Of a DNA stretch of 64,000 nt, positions 34,665 to 42,700 are shown in pieces. This stretch comes from Telluria sp042683405. Its GTDB lineage: Bacteria > Pseudomonadota > Gammaproteobacteria > Burkholderiales > Burkholderiaceae_D. Numbering within the stretch: position 1 is the first letter of the stretch; every line of letters starts with the position of its first letter. A program made the position numbers and the translations under genes. Under the pieces are notes generated by a model that did no database searches, was not told where the DNA came from, and saw only the letters and a list, made by a program, of their open reading frames with translations. Location of the stretch: assembly GCF_042683405.1 (NCBI RefSeq), contig NZ_JBHUJS010000002.1, positions 248,001 to 312,000 of the forward strand, written 5' to 3'.

Positions 34665-34862
34665 CCAGATTGTGAGATATGGAGATAATTAATAAATCGC
34701 ATAACTCATATGTGATTGCGCGATAACACCTATGACTGAGGCAGCGCAAGGCTGCCGCCAGCGGGCGGCGGATGATGCGCAGGTGCCCGCCGCCACGAGA
34801 TTGTGCGCATGGGGCAGGCGCTGCATGCTATCCTTCCGGTTCCAGTTCTTACAACGAAGTCG

Positions 34863-35330
34863 ATGAACAATAACAGCCTCGCCGTTGCGCCGGCAGACAC
34901 CCCGGAGAGCGCGGAAGCAGCGCCAACCCCTGCTGCGCCCTCCCCGCGTGCCCTGCTCAAGCAACTCCAGCAACAATACCCCGCATTCAAGAACTGCCTG
35001 CCGCTCGCCATTGGCATCGACAAGCAGCTGCTGGAGCGCATGCCTGGCCTGGACCGCAAGACCATGCGCACCGCGCTGGGCATCCACACCGGTTCGCTGC
35101 GCTACCTGCGCGCGATGGAAAAGGCCACCGTCCGCTATGACCTGGACGGCAATCCGGGCGAAGAAGTGACCGACACCCACCGTTCGCACGCCAAGGAAAC
35201 GCTGCAGCAGCGCTTCAAGAAGGAGGCCGAGCGCAAGAAGGCCGAGCGCGAAGCCGCCAAGGCCGAGGAAGCGGCGCGCCTGCGCCAGGAGAAACTGGAA
35301 GCGCTGGCTTCCAAATTCTCGCGCGGCTGA
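34863..35330 (+). CDS. proQ: ProQ/FinO-family RNA chaperone
   Basis: The 155-aa protein has a ProQ/FinO RNA-binding domain (about 24-110): PRALLKQLQQQYPAF, LPLAIGIDKQLLERMPGLDRKTMRTAL, HTGSLRYLRAM and RYDLDGNP. A charged, Ala/Glu/Lys-rich helical tail follows (KKEAERKKAEREAAKAEEAA). Family members bind structured 3' ends of mRNAs and sRNAs. Start at ATG 34863 gives MNNNSLAVAP. The exonuclease gene begins 4 nt after its stop, so the two are surely co-transcribed. Confidence 0.88.
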   Translation: MNNNSLAVAPADTPESAEAAPTPAAPSPRALLKQLQQQYPAFKNCLPLAIGIDKQLLERMPGLDRKTMRTALGIHTGSLRYLRAMEKATVRYDLDGNPGEEVTDTHRSHAKETLQQRFKKEAERKKAEREAAKAEEAARLRQEKLEALASKFSRG

Positions 35331-35334
35331 CCCG

Positions 35335-35925
35335 ATGGAAATCGTAGCGGAAGCGCTGCCGCCTTACCACGGCATCTCGCTGGCGAACGTGCGCCTGGTG
35401 CGCACCGACGAGGAAGCCGCAGCCGCACTGGCGGCGCTCATGGCGGCCGACGCGATCGGCTTCGACACCGAATCCAAACCCACCTTCATCAAGGGCGAAG
35501 CGTCGACCGGGCCGCACCTCGTGCAGCTGGCGACCGATACCCACGCCTACCTGTTCCAGATCGGCCCGAAGACGGCCGTCCATGTGATCAAGGCGGTGCT
35601 GGAGGCGCCGGGCATCGTCAAGGCGGGCTTTGGCCTGGGCGACGACGTCAAGCGGCTGCGCGCCAAGCTGGGGGTCGACACCGTCAACGTGGTGGACCTG
35701 GCCAACGTGCTGCGCAACGGGCAGCGCAATCCGGTTGGCGCCAAGACCGCGGTGGCGCGCTACTTCGGCAAGGCGCTGCAGAAGTCGAAGAAGATCACCA
35801 CCACCAACTGGTCGCTGCCAAGGCTGTCGGAGTCGCAGATCCTGTATGCGGCCGACGATGCGCATGTCGCGCTGCGCGTGTACCGCCTCTGGCGCGAAAA
35901 CCCCGTCCCCGCCTTTCCACTCTAG
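35335..35925 (+). CDS. DEDD-family 3'-5' exonuclease
   Basis: The 196-aa single-domain protein has the DnaQ/RNase D fold: motif I IGFDTESKP (Asp, Glu), motif II GFGLGDDVKRL and motif III ILYAADDAHVALRVYRLW (second Tyr/Asp pair, DEDDy type). It lacks HRDC or polymerase domains, unlike full RNase D or PolA. The substrate (RNA or DNA) is not set by sequence. Its tight linkage to proQ suggests RNA. The stop codon merges into a palindromic repeat. Confidence 0.85.
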   Translation: MEIVAEALPPYHGISLANVRLVRTDEEAAAALAALMAADAIGFDTESKPTFIKGEASTGPHLVQLATDTHAYLFQIGPKTAVHVIKAVLEAPGIVKAGFGLGDDVKRLRAKLGVDTVNVVDLANVLRNGQRNPVGAKTAVARYFGKALQKSKKITTTNWSLPRLSESQILYAADDAHVALRVYRLWRENPVPAFPL

Positions 35926-36021
35926 GGGACTGTCCCTACGCCGCTGAGCGGGCAGTACTGTCCCCGGCCTTCCGTCGAACAGCGCTAAAAGACAGGGGCA
36001 GTCCCTTCGGGACCGTCCCCC
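35925..36021. repeat. GGGGACTGTCCC-family repeats, locus B
   Basis: Several copies of the core occupy the convergent gap: GGGGACTGTCCC at 35925, GGGCAGTACTGTCCCC near 35950, and GGGGCAGTCCC TTC GGGACCGTCCCC near 35995-36020. The outer hairpins could end both the exonuclease and PilT-like transcripts. Confidence 0.75.
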
Positions 36022-36027
36022 CACCCT

Positions 36028-37149
36028 TTACACCATCTCCGAGAAGCCGATGCGGTCGGTCGTGGCCGCCCGCGCATCCTCGACGCTGACCTTGTGCGCG
36101 GACAGCAGCTTCTCCAGCGACGAATTCATCGTGTGGCACCCCGGCGCGCGCACCGTGTTCATGTGGCTGCGGATGCCGGCGATGTCGCCCTGCTCGATCA
36201 GGCGCGCCACCTCGGCGTTCGGGGTCAGGCACTCGGTGGCCAGGTAGTAGCGGTTGCCCTCCAGCGACGGCAGCAGCGCCTGGCACAGCACGCCGCGCAG
36301 CGCATGCGCCAGCGCCTGCGCCTGGGCGTCGCTGTTGCCCAGCAGGCGCATCATCTTCTGCAGCCCCAGTTCGGTGGAGCGCGCGTGCAGCGACGCGAGC
36401 ACCAGCGGACCGGATTCGGCCAGCGCCAGCGCTTCCTGCGCGGTCTGCGCATCGCGGATCTCGCCGATCGCGATCACGTCCGGGCGCTCGCGCAGCGCAT
36501 CGAGCGCGCCCAGGTAGTAGCTCTCGACGTCGCCATCCAACCCCACTTCGCGCTGGGTGATGATGCAGTGCCGCTGCGGGATCAGGGTTTCGACCGGATC
36601 CTCGATGGTGATGATGTGGCCGGAGCGGCGCCGGTTGATATCGTCCAGCATGGCGGCAATGGTGGTCGACTTGCCCTGGCAGGTGTCGCCGATGATCAGC
36701 ACCAGGCCGTTGGTCAGGCGCGCGAACGCCTGCTCGTCGGCGCCCAGGCCCACTTCGGCCAGCGCCAGCGGCTCCTTCGGAAAGCGCCGGATCACGCAGC
36801 CCAGCCGCTTCTTGCCCTGGAAGGTGAAGCAGTTGGCGCGGATGCGCGCCGTGTGCAGGTCGATCGAGCGGTCGAAGGCGCGGTCGACGATGCGCTCGGC
36901 CCAATTCGGCTCGATCACCTCGAAGAACTCTTCCAGCTCCTCCTTGGTGATCGGCGAGTCGGTCACCGCCACCAGGCCGCGCGGCTGGCGCAGCATCAGC
37001 GGCGAATTCTGGTGGATGATGATGTCGCTGAAGACCAGGCGCGAATTGAGCAGGTGCAGGATCTGCTCGACCAGGGTGCCGAACACCGGATGGTCTTCGT
37101 TCTCTTCGTAAGTCAGGGTGCGGATCTGCGAGGACTGGTGGTATTCCAT
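36028..37149 (-). CDS. Diverged PilT/PilU-type pilus retraction ATPase
   Basis: The 373-aa GspE-family hexameric ATPase has an N-terminal PAS-like PilT domain (VFSDIIIHQNSPLMLRQPRGL), Walker A GDTCQGKSTT near 137-146 (GPTGSGKST in PilT; only the GKST core is kept), ITIEDPVE, Walker B AIGEIRDAQTA and the His box LASLHARSTEL. It would act in the cytoplasm at a type IV pilus base. No pil gene is nearby, so it is a stand-alone paralogue, closer to PilU-like auxiliaries than to PilT in my reading. Start at ATG 37149; the longer open frame upstream has no family similarity. Confidence 0.82.
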   Translation of the reverse strand: MEYHQSSQIRTLTYEENEDHPVFGTLVEQILHLLNSRLVFSDIIIHQNSPLMLRQPRGLVAVTDSPITKEELEEFFEVIEPNWAERIVDRAFDRSIDLHTARIRANCFTFQGKKRLGCVIRRFPKEPLALAEVGLGADEQAFARLTNGLVLIIGDTCQGKSTTIAAMLDDINRRRSGHIITIEDPVETLIPQRHCIITQREVGLDGDVESYYLGALDALRERPDVIAIGEIRDAQTAQEALALAESGPLVLASLHARSTELGLQKMMRLLGNSDAQAQALAHALRGVLCQALLPSLEGNRYYLATECLTPNAEVARLIEQGDIAGIRSHMNTVRAPGCHTMNSSLEKLLSAHKVSVEDARAATTDRIGFSEMV

Positions 37150-37365
37150 CTGGACGGTAGCTCCGGGTTGCCAATAGGAACGATTATAGGACTGGCCACG
37201 GCCGTGCCGCGAGAATTTTTTTGCCCCCGGCACGCCCGGCGATGCCAACTGTCGCGTGACAGTGCAATTCGGGCGCGCGCCTGCGCAGCCTGTCGCAAAG
37301 CGGCAGCGCGCGGCGGCCGATGGCGATAGTCTGACAACATGCAAATTCATCACCCGGAGACAGAC

Positions 37366-38154
37366 ATGCACAAGCCATCCAACAAGAACATGCCACTGCG
37401 CCGCAAGGCCCTGTACGTCGTGACCGCCCTCGCCTTTGCCCTGCCGGCTGCCGGCGCGCTGGCGGGCGGCTCGAGCTGGTTCGGCGGGGACGAGGTCAAG
37501 GGCAGCGGCGTCTCGCGCACCCAGGCGCGCGCGACCGGTCACTTCACCGGCGTGGAGCTGTCGCTGCCGGCCGCCGCCGAAGTGCGCATCGGCGCCACCG
37601 AGGGCATCACCATCGAAGCGGACGACAACCTGCTGCCGATGATCGAGACGGTAGTCGAACGCGGCGTGCTGAAGGTGCGCCCGGCCCGCGACAACCTCTA
37701 TCTGCGTTCGCGCAACATGAAAATCGTCGTGACCGCGAGGAGCATCGACCGGCTGTCGCTGGACGGCTCCGGCTCGATCACCACCGGTCCGCTGCGCGCC
37801 GAGAAGATCTCGCTGGCGGTGGGCGGCTCGGGCACCATCAATGTCGGGTCGGTGGATGCGGACCGGGTGTCGGTCGCGGTGGGGGGCAGCGGCGATATCC
37901 GCGTCGGCGGCGGCCAGGCCTCGCGCCTGTCGGTGACGATCGGCGGTTCGGGCGACGTGGACGCGGGCGGCCTGAAGGTCGGCGACGCCGGCATCACCGT
38001 GGGCGGCTCGGGCACCTCCACGGTGTGGGTCACCAACCGGCTGTCGTACACCATCGCCGGTTCGGGCGACGTGCGCTACTACGGCGACCCGCGCATCTCC
38101 CGCACCGTGGTCGGCTCGGGCGACGCGGAACGCCTGGGCGCAGCGCCGCGCTGA
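37366..38154 (+). CDS. Exported GIN-domain (DUF2807) protein
   Basis: The 262-aa protein has a signal peptide (about 1-33, AGALA-GG) and a putative auto-transporter adhesin head GIN domain. This is a right-handed beta-helix built from recurring GSG/GGSG turns (SLDGSGSITTG, AVGGSGTINVG, AVGGSGDIRVG, TIGGSGDVDAG, TVGGSGTSTVW, TIAGSGDVRYYG, VVGSGDAERLG) spaced about 20 residues. GGAGA precedes the ATG. Function of the family is unknown; it is probably periplasmic or on the surface. Convergent with the PCuAC gene without a gap. Confidence 0.85.
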   Translation: MHKPSNKNMPLRRKALYVVTALAFALPAAGALAGGSSWFGGDEVKGSGVSRTQARATGHFTGVELSLPAAAEVRIGATEGITIEADDNLLPMIETVVERGVLKVRPARDNLYLRSRNMKIVVTARSIDRLSLDGSGSITTGPLRAEKISLAVGGSGTINVGSVDADRVSVAVGGSGDIRVGGGQASRLSVTIGGSGDVDAGGLKVGDAGITVGGSGTSTVWVTNRLSYTIAGSGDVRYYGDPRISRTVVGSGDAERLGAAPR

Positions 38155-38616
38155 TTAATGCTTGTGGGCGGGCGCGGTGGTCGTGATCGGCCTGACCGTC
38201 GCGTTCACCAGCACCGTCTGGTGCTTGTCCTTGCCCGTCACCACATCCAGCGTCAGCGGGACGGTCTCGCCCGGCTTGAGCTGGCGCTTCAGGTCCATCA
38301 GCATCACATGGTAGCCACCGGAGGCAAGGTTCACTTCCTTGCCGGCCGGTAGCTCGACCGCATCGACTGCGGCCATCTTCATCTGGTCGCCCTTCATTTC
38401 CATCTTGTGCAGTTCGGCCAGGCCGGCCAGCGGCGTGCTGACCGAAACCAGCCGCGCCGGCACGGGCGAGGTCACGCGCATGAAGGCGCCGCTCGTTTTC
38501 TGGGCAGGGACGGTGGCGCGCACCCACGCGTCCGACACGGTGACCTGGGCACTGGCCTGCGCCGCGCAGGCGAGCAGCACGGCAGCTGCGTACGGGAAAA
38601 GTTTCATGATAGTCAT
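38155..38616 (-). CDS. PCuAC-family periplasmic copper chaperone
   Basis: The roughly 153-aa protein has a signal peptide (LACAAQASA-QV) and the complete copper site H-x10-M-x21-H-x-M (HKM...KM...YHVM). Family members deliver Cu(I) to cytochrome oxidase CuA/CuB in the periplasm. AGAFMRVTSP-type and LDLKRQLKPGETVPLTL segments support DUF461 membership, and the His-containing tail (APAHKH) is common. Two in-frame ATGs (38616 and 38607) are equally possible. No senC/sco gene is adjacent. Confidence 0.9.
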   Translation of the reverse strand: MTIMKLFPYAAAVLLACAAQASAQVTVSDAWVRATVPAQKTSGAFMRVTSPVPARLVSVSTPLAGLAELHKMEMKGDQMKMAAVDAVELPAGKEVNLASGGYHVMLMDLKRQLKPGETVPLTLDVVTGKDKHQTVLVNATVRPITTTAPAHKH

Positions 38617-38663
38617 TAGGGGATTGAATGCGGGATGGCGACGATTATACGCAGGCGCGCCGA

Positions 38664-39581
38664 TCACCACGACACCAGAGCACGCCTGACCGCTTCGTTG
38701 CGTTCGAGAATGCGGCGCTCCCGCAGGGTTGCCATGACCGCACGCACGGCCCGGTCGCGCGCCATCGCCGGCGTGGCGCCCAGCACGAAGCTGCGGCGCG
38801 CCTCCACCGGCAAGTCCACCACCTGCACGCCGGACGGTTCGGGGAACACCGCCAGGCGCGGCAGGATCGAATAGCCGAGCCCGCGCGCCACCAGCGCGCA
38901 AATGCCGCTGTCGGTCGCCAGCGTGCGTGCCGCGCGTGCTTCAAAGCCCGCTGCGCGGCAGCGCTCGAGCACGGCCAGCGCGCCGCTGCAGTTGAGCTGG
39001 ATGTACGGAAGCGCCGCAAACTGCGCCCATCCGGCCCCGGCCTGCACGCGACAACCCGCCGGCAGCACCAGCACATAGCTGTCGGACACGAACGGGCGCT
39101 GGACCAGGTCCGGCCCCACCGGCAGCTGGGCGACTGCGAGGTCGGCGCGGCCCTCGCGCAGCGCCTGCTCGACTTCGGCGCGCTCTTCGTAGCTGTCGTC
39201 CACGTCGATGCGCAACTGCGGGTGGCGCGTGCCGAGCGTCTCGAGCGCGTTCGGCAGCAGGTGCGTGGCCACGCTGCGGAAGCAGGCGATGCGCACATGG
39301 CCGGACAGGGCTTGCGTGTCGCCGCGCGCGTCCTCGGCCAGGCCGGCCGCCAGCTCGAGCATCTGGCGCGCCTTCGGCAGGATCCGCGCGCCGGCCGCCG
39401 TCGGCGTGCATCCGCTGCGCGCGCGCACCAGCAGCCGCTCGCCCAGCTGGCGTTCCAGCTCGCCGACCGCGTAGCTGACGCCGGACTGGGTCGCGCCCAG
39501 CTGCGCCGCGGCGGCGCCGAAACCGCCGTTGTCGATTACCGCCACCAGCATCTCGATGTGATGCAGCTTGGGGAGAGTCAT
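38664..39581 (-). CDS. LysR-family transcriptional regulator
   Basis: The 305-aa regulator has an N-terminal HTH (HIEMLVAVIDNGGFGAAAAQ, LGATQSGVSYAVGELERQLG) and a LysR substrate domain (SGHVRIACFRSVATHLLP, REGRADLAVAQLPVG). It is divergent from the isochorismatase-type gene over a 107-nt gap, so it probably controls that gene. Effector unknown. Confidence 0.9.
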   Translation of the reverse strand: MTLPKLHHIEMLVAVIDNGGFGAAAAQLGATQSGVSYAVGELERQLGERLLVRARSGCTPTAAGARILPKARQMLELAAGLAEDARGDTQALSGHVRIACFRSVATHLLPNALETLGTRHPQLRIDVDDSYEERAEVEQALREGRADLAVAQLPVGPDLVQRPFVSDSYVLVLPAGCRVQAGAGWAQFAALPYIQLNCSGALAVLERCRAAGFEARAARTLATDSGICALVARGLGYSILPRLAVFPEPSGVQVVDLPVEARRSFVLGATPAMARDRAVRAVMATLRERRILERNEAVRRALVSW

Positions 39582-39688
39582 GTCGATCAAATTATTTGAT
39601 GGATAAGACTCAACTATACGCGTTTGCGCTTGTGCGCGACAGTGGCCGGCGGCACGATGGCGCCTCCATTCCAAGCCAAGGAGATGCA

Positions 39689-40255
39689 ATGAAGCTGCCG
39701 CAAGATGCCGTACTGGTGCTGGTCGATGTCCAGCAGGCGTTCGACGACCCCTCGTGGGGACAGCGCAACAACCCGCAGGCCGAGGCGAACATCGCGGCGC
39801 TGCTCGCGGCGTGGCGCAAGAGTGCCCGTCCGGTCATCCACATCCAGCACCGCTCGCCGCGCGCGCGCAGCCTGTTCCATCCGGACGCGCCGGGCTACCG
39901 CTTCAAGCCCGAAGCGGTGCCGCTCGCGGGCGAGCCGGTGCTGCACAAGCAGGTCAACAGCGGCTTCATCGGGACGGACCTGGAACAGCGCCTGCGCAGT
40001 GCCGGCGCGACCCGCCTCGTCATCGCGGGAATCACCACCGACCACTGCGTGTCGACCACCACGCGCATGGCGGAGAACCTGGGATTCAGCCCGGTCATCG
40101 TGTCGGACGCCACCGCCACGTTCGACCGCACCACCAGCGCAGGACGCTACTTCAGCGCGCAGGAGATGCACGATGCCGCGCTGGCCAGCCTGGACCGGGA
40201 GTTCGCCGAGGTGCACGATACCGCCGCCGTGCTGGCGATGTGCGAAGCCGCTTAG
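39689..40255 (+). CDS. Isochorismatase-family cysteine hydrolase
   Basis: The 188-aa hydrolase has the Asp-Lys-Cys triad of the family: LVLVDVQQAF (Asp13), VLHKQVNSGFIGT (Lys) and TTDHCVSTTTRMA (Cys), with a cis-peptide-type GITTDHC. Relatives include nicotinamidases, N-carbamoyl hydrolases and isochorismatases; the substrate is not readable here. An AAGGAGA gives a good ribosome site for ATG 39689. Likely regulated by the divergent LysR gene. Confidence 0.88.
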   Translation: MKLPQDAVLVLVDVQQAFDDPSWGQRNNPQAEANIAALLAAWRKSARPVIHIQHRSPRARSLFHPDAPGYRFKPEAVPLAGEPVLHKQVNSGFIGTDLEQRLRSAGATRLVIAGITTDHCVSTTTRMAENLGFSPVIVSDATATFDRTTSAGRYFSAQEMHDAALASLDREFAEVHDTAAVLAMCEAA

Positions 40256-40295
40256 CCCCAGGGGAGGGTCCCCGAGGCGCCAAGGCGGCGGCAAC

Positions 40296-40429
40296 CTGGC
40301 GGAAACGGCCATGAATTGGCCGATTCCGCCAAACCCCGGCTTGCCAGAACAGCCAGCCTGAAGCTGGCGGAAACGGCCATAAATTGGCCGATTCCGCCAA
40401 ACCCAGCCTGCCGGAACAGCCGGCCTGAA
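40296..40429. repeat. Tandem 68-bp hairpin repeat (two copies)
   Basis: Two copies start at 40296 and 40364 and are about 90 percent identical. Each contains the inverted repeat TGGCGGAAACGGCCA...TGGCCGATTCCGCCA followed by a CCAGCCTG-rich linker. They lie in the 414-nt convergent gap between the isochorismatase and yaeQ. No ORF is evident. Confidence 0.85.
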
Positions 40430-40474
40430 TCGAAAGCCTGGCCGAAGGAGTGTGCCTGTTACTCGGGAGTAAAC

Positions 40475-40585
40475 GCCTCGTTCGTGCTCGCCACTGCTCG
40501 TTTTTGCTCGCGCCGCGTGGACGCCCCATAGGGAAAACGCTCCGGCACGCGAGCAAAAATGAGCAAACACGAGAAGAAACGAGGC
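40475..40585. repeat. Long imperfect inverted repeat with 38-nt arms
   Basis: Arms 40475-40512 and 40548-40585 match at 30 of 38 positions around a 35-nt spacer. Each arm carries GCTCG or similar pentamers about 10 nt apart (TGCTCG three times in the left arm). No ORF or transposase is associated. It could be a folded non-coding element, a tiny MITE or a recombination site; none is shown. Confidence 0.8.
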
Positions 40586-40669
40586 AATGTCCGCCGGGCA
40601 CGCCCCACCCCTTGTGCGGGACGGGAACGAGGCGGGGAGTGAATGCCAGCGGCTATCCGCCGCCGACCC

Positions 40670-41206
40670 TTACTGCTTCCAGGTCTCGCGCGGCACTTCG
40701 ACGGTGGTGTCGCCGTCGGTCAGCCAGATCTGGCCGTCCTGGATCGTGCACTGCAGCTGCATCGAACGGTTCGCCATCTGTTCCAGCGCGGCGCTGGCCT
40801 CGGCCGGAATATTGATCACGGAGATATTCTTCGCCCGGTCGATCTTGTTGGAGATCTGCTTGAACCAGATATGGCTGGCCGCGCTGTACGAATACACCAT
40901 CACCTGCTCCGAGCGCCCGCTGGCCTTGAGCAGGCGCTTTTCGTCCGGCTGCCCCACTTCGATCCACAGGTCGATCGCGCCGGTCAGGTCCTTCTGCCAC
41001 AGGTCAGGCTCCTCGGTGTCGGAGATGCCCTTGGCGTTGACCAGTGCCTCGCTGGCATGGATCGCGAAGGCGAGCACACGCACCATCAGCCGCTCGTCGG
41101 TCTCCGATGGATGGCGCGCCAGCGTCAGCAGGTGGGTGCCGTAGTAGTTGCGGTCCATGTCCGCGATCGAGAGTTCTGCTTTATAGATTGTAGATTTGAG
41201 GGCCAT
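40670..41206 (-). CDS. yaeQ: YaeQ family protein
   Basis: The 178-aa protein is of full family length: MALKSTIYKAELSIADMDRNYYGTH at the start, RHPSETDERLMVRVLAFA, DLWIEVGQPDEKRLLKAS and the end VEVPRETWKQ. YaeQ has a PD-(D/E)xK nuclease-like fold; activity and role are not established. It starts 15 nt after the purU stop, so it is probably the last gene of a VOC-purU-yaeQ transcript. Confidence 0.9.
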   Translation of the reverse strand: MALKSTIYKAELSIADMDRNYYGTHLLTLARHPSETDERLMVRVLAFAIHASEALVNAKGISDTEEPDLWQKDLTGAIDLWIEVGQPDEKRLLKASGRSEQVMVYSYSAASHIWFKQISNKIDRAKNISVINIPAEASAALEQMANRSMQLQCTIQDGQIWLTDGDTTVEVPRETWKQ

Positions 41207-41221
41207 TACTTCACTTCGTGT

Positions 41222-42091
41222 TTACTTGAAGACGACGGTCTTGTCGCCATTCTGGAGAATCCGGTGTTCGGTGAACCATTTCACTGCCCGCGCCAGCACC
41301 ACCGACTCGACGTCGCGCCCGATTGCCGCCAGGTGCGCCGCGTCCATCGAATGATCGACCCGCATCACGTCCTGCTCGATGATCGGCCCTTCGTCCAAAT
41401 CGCTGGTGACGAAGTGCGCGGTCGCGCCGATCAGCTTCACCCCGCGCGTGTACGCCTGCGCATACGGCCGCGCGCCCTTGAAGCTAGGCAGGAACGAATG
41501 GTGGATGTTGATCGCCTTGCCGCGCATCGCCTCGCACAAATGCGGCGACAGCACCTGCATGTAGCGCGCCAGTACCACCAGGTCCACCTCGTGGGCCTGC
41601 ATCAGTTCCAGCACACGCGATTCCTGGGCCGCGCGCGCCGCATCGCCGGCGCCTGCGGCCAGCGGCAGGTGGTAAAACGGGATATTGTAACTTGCCGCGA
41701 GCTGGTAGAAGTCCATATGGTTGGACACGATGGCCGGAATCTCCGCCGCCAGCAGCCCGCTCTTGTAGCGGAACAGCAGGTCGTTGAGGCAGTGACCGAT
41801 CTTCGAGACCATCAGCATGACGCGCGGCTTGCGGTGCGCATCATGCAGTTGCCCGTCCATGTCCATCTCGCGGCACAGCGATGCGAATTCGGCGCGCAGC
41901 CTGGCGTCGCCCACCTGCGGATCCTCCAGGACGAAATGCACGCGCATGAAGAACAGCTTCGACCCGGGATCGCCAAACTGCGCCGAGTCGAGGATGTTGC
42001 AGGCGTGCGCCGCCAGGAAGCCCGAGACGCGGTGCACGATGCCGCGCTGGTCCAGGCAGGACAGGGTCAGGATGTATTCGGGCCGGTGCAT
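41222..42091 (-). CDS. purU: Formyltetrahydrofolate deformylase
   Basis: The 289-aa enzyme hydrolyses 10-formyl-THF to formate and THF, balancing one-carbon pools. It has an N-terminal ACT domain (LTLSCLDQRGIVHRVSGFL), then a formyltransferase fold with VMLMVSKIGHCLNDLL, the catalytic NIHHSFLPSFKGARPY and TSDLDEGPIIEQDV. GGAGG 5 nt before ATG 42091 (MHRPEYIL) decides the start over two upstream in-frame ATGs, which would overlap the preceding gene. Confidence 0.93.
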   Translation of the reverse strand: MHRPEYILTLSCLDQRGIVHRVSGFLAAHACNILDSAQFGDPGSKLFFMRVHFVLEDPQVGDARLRAEFASLCREMDMDGQLHDAHRKPRVMLMVSKIGHCLNDLLFRYKSGLLAAEIPAIVSNHMDFYQLAASYNIPFYHLPLAAGAGDAARAAQESRVLELMQAHEVDLVVLARYMQVLSPHLCEAMRGKAINIHHSFLPSFKGARPYAQAYTRGVKLIGATAHFVTSDLDEGPIIEQDVMRVDHSMDAAHLAAIGRDVESVVLARAVKWFTEHRILQNGDKTVVFK

Positions 42092-42104
42092 GGCGGCCTC
42101 CGGG

Positions 42105-42605
42105 CTAGCGGCCGTCATAGGCACGCTGGAGCGCGGCGATGTCCATCTTCTTCATCCCCATCATGGCGGCGAAGGCCCTGCGCGCGCCCTCGGAGCGATA
42201 ATCCGCCACCAGTTGCGGCAGGATGGTGGGCACCACCTGCCAGGACAGCCCGAACCTGTCCTTGAGCCAGCCGCACATCTGCGCCTTGGGGTCGCCGCCC
42301 TCGCCCAGCCGCTCCCAGTAATGGTCGACTTCCTGCTGGTCCTCGCACATCACCTGGAACGACACCGCCTCGTTGAAGCGGAACACCGGCCCGCCATTCA
42401 GTGCGGTAAACGGCGTTCCGTCGAGTTCGAAGTCGACCGTCATCACCGAGCCTTCCGGACGGCCATGCACGTCCTGCCCGACGCCGCTGTAGTGCGACAC
42501 CTGCCGGATGCGCGAGTTGGGGAACACGGACGTGTAGAACCCGGCCGCCTGCTCGGCCTGGTCGTCGAACCACAAGCAAGGCGCGATGCGCTGGATGGTT
42601 GCCAT
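42105..42605 (-). CDS. VOC-superfamily protein (PhnB/3-demethylubiquinone-9 methyltransferase-like)
   Basis: The 166-aa protein is of the small glyoxalase-fold group: IAPCLWFDDQAEQAAGFYTSVFPNS, MTVDFELDGTPFTALNGGP, QVMCEDQQEVDHYWERL, FGLSWQVVP. The name 3-demethylubiquinone-9 3-methyltransferase sometimes used for these is not supported by a methyltransferase fold. Function unknown. AGGAGG is placed 6 nt before the ATG. First gene of the run leading to purU and yaeQ. Confidence 0.85.
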   Translation of the reverse strand: MATIQRIAPCLWFDDQAEQAAGFYTSVFPNSRIRQVSHYSGVGQDVHGRPEGSVMTVDFELDGTPFTALNGGPVFRFNEAVSFQVMCEDQQEVDHYWERLGEGGDPKAQMCGWLKDRFGLSWQVVPTILPQLVADYRSEGARRAFAAMMGMKKMDIAALQRAYDGR

Positions 42606-42700
42606 TCTTATCCTCCTGTTAGATGCGCCATGGACCGATCCGTTTGACAGCGGCGCTCTTGCCACGGATACTCCGGGCTTGCTCCTGCAACCCGACAACG

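Larger units (their letters stand above)
34506..34862. other. Intergenic region rpoD / proQ
   Basis: This divergent gap of 357 nt holds the rpoD leader, a minus-strand hairpin terminator (34616-34646), a CATAAT -10 candidate (34659-34664) and an AT-rich stretch 34655-34730. A GC-rich part with dyads (GCCGCCAGCGGGCGGC near 34754) lies closer to proQ. I find no tRNA and no convincing small ORF. Confidence 0.6.

Noticed and set aside
34689..35189. Minus-strand small proteins upstream of rpoD
   Set aside because: They overlap proQ antisense, lack ribosome sites and have low-complexity translations.
38155..38160. Missing intergenic spacer between the GIN-domain and copper-chaperone genes as evidence of a fusion or error
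   Set aside because: The genes are convergent and simply end back to back (stops at 38154 and 38155); both proteins are full length.
40256..40669. Possible CRISPR-like array in the repeat-rich gap
   Set aside because: Only two tandem copies, no unique spacers between short repeats and no cas genes; the units are hairpin repeats.
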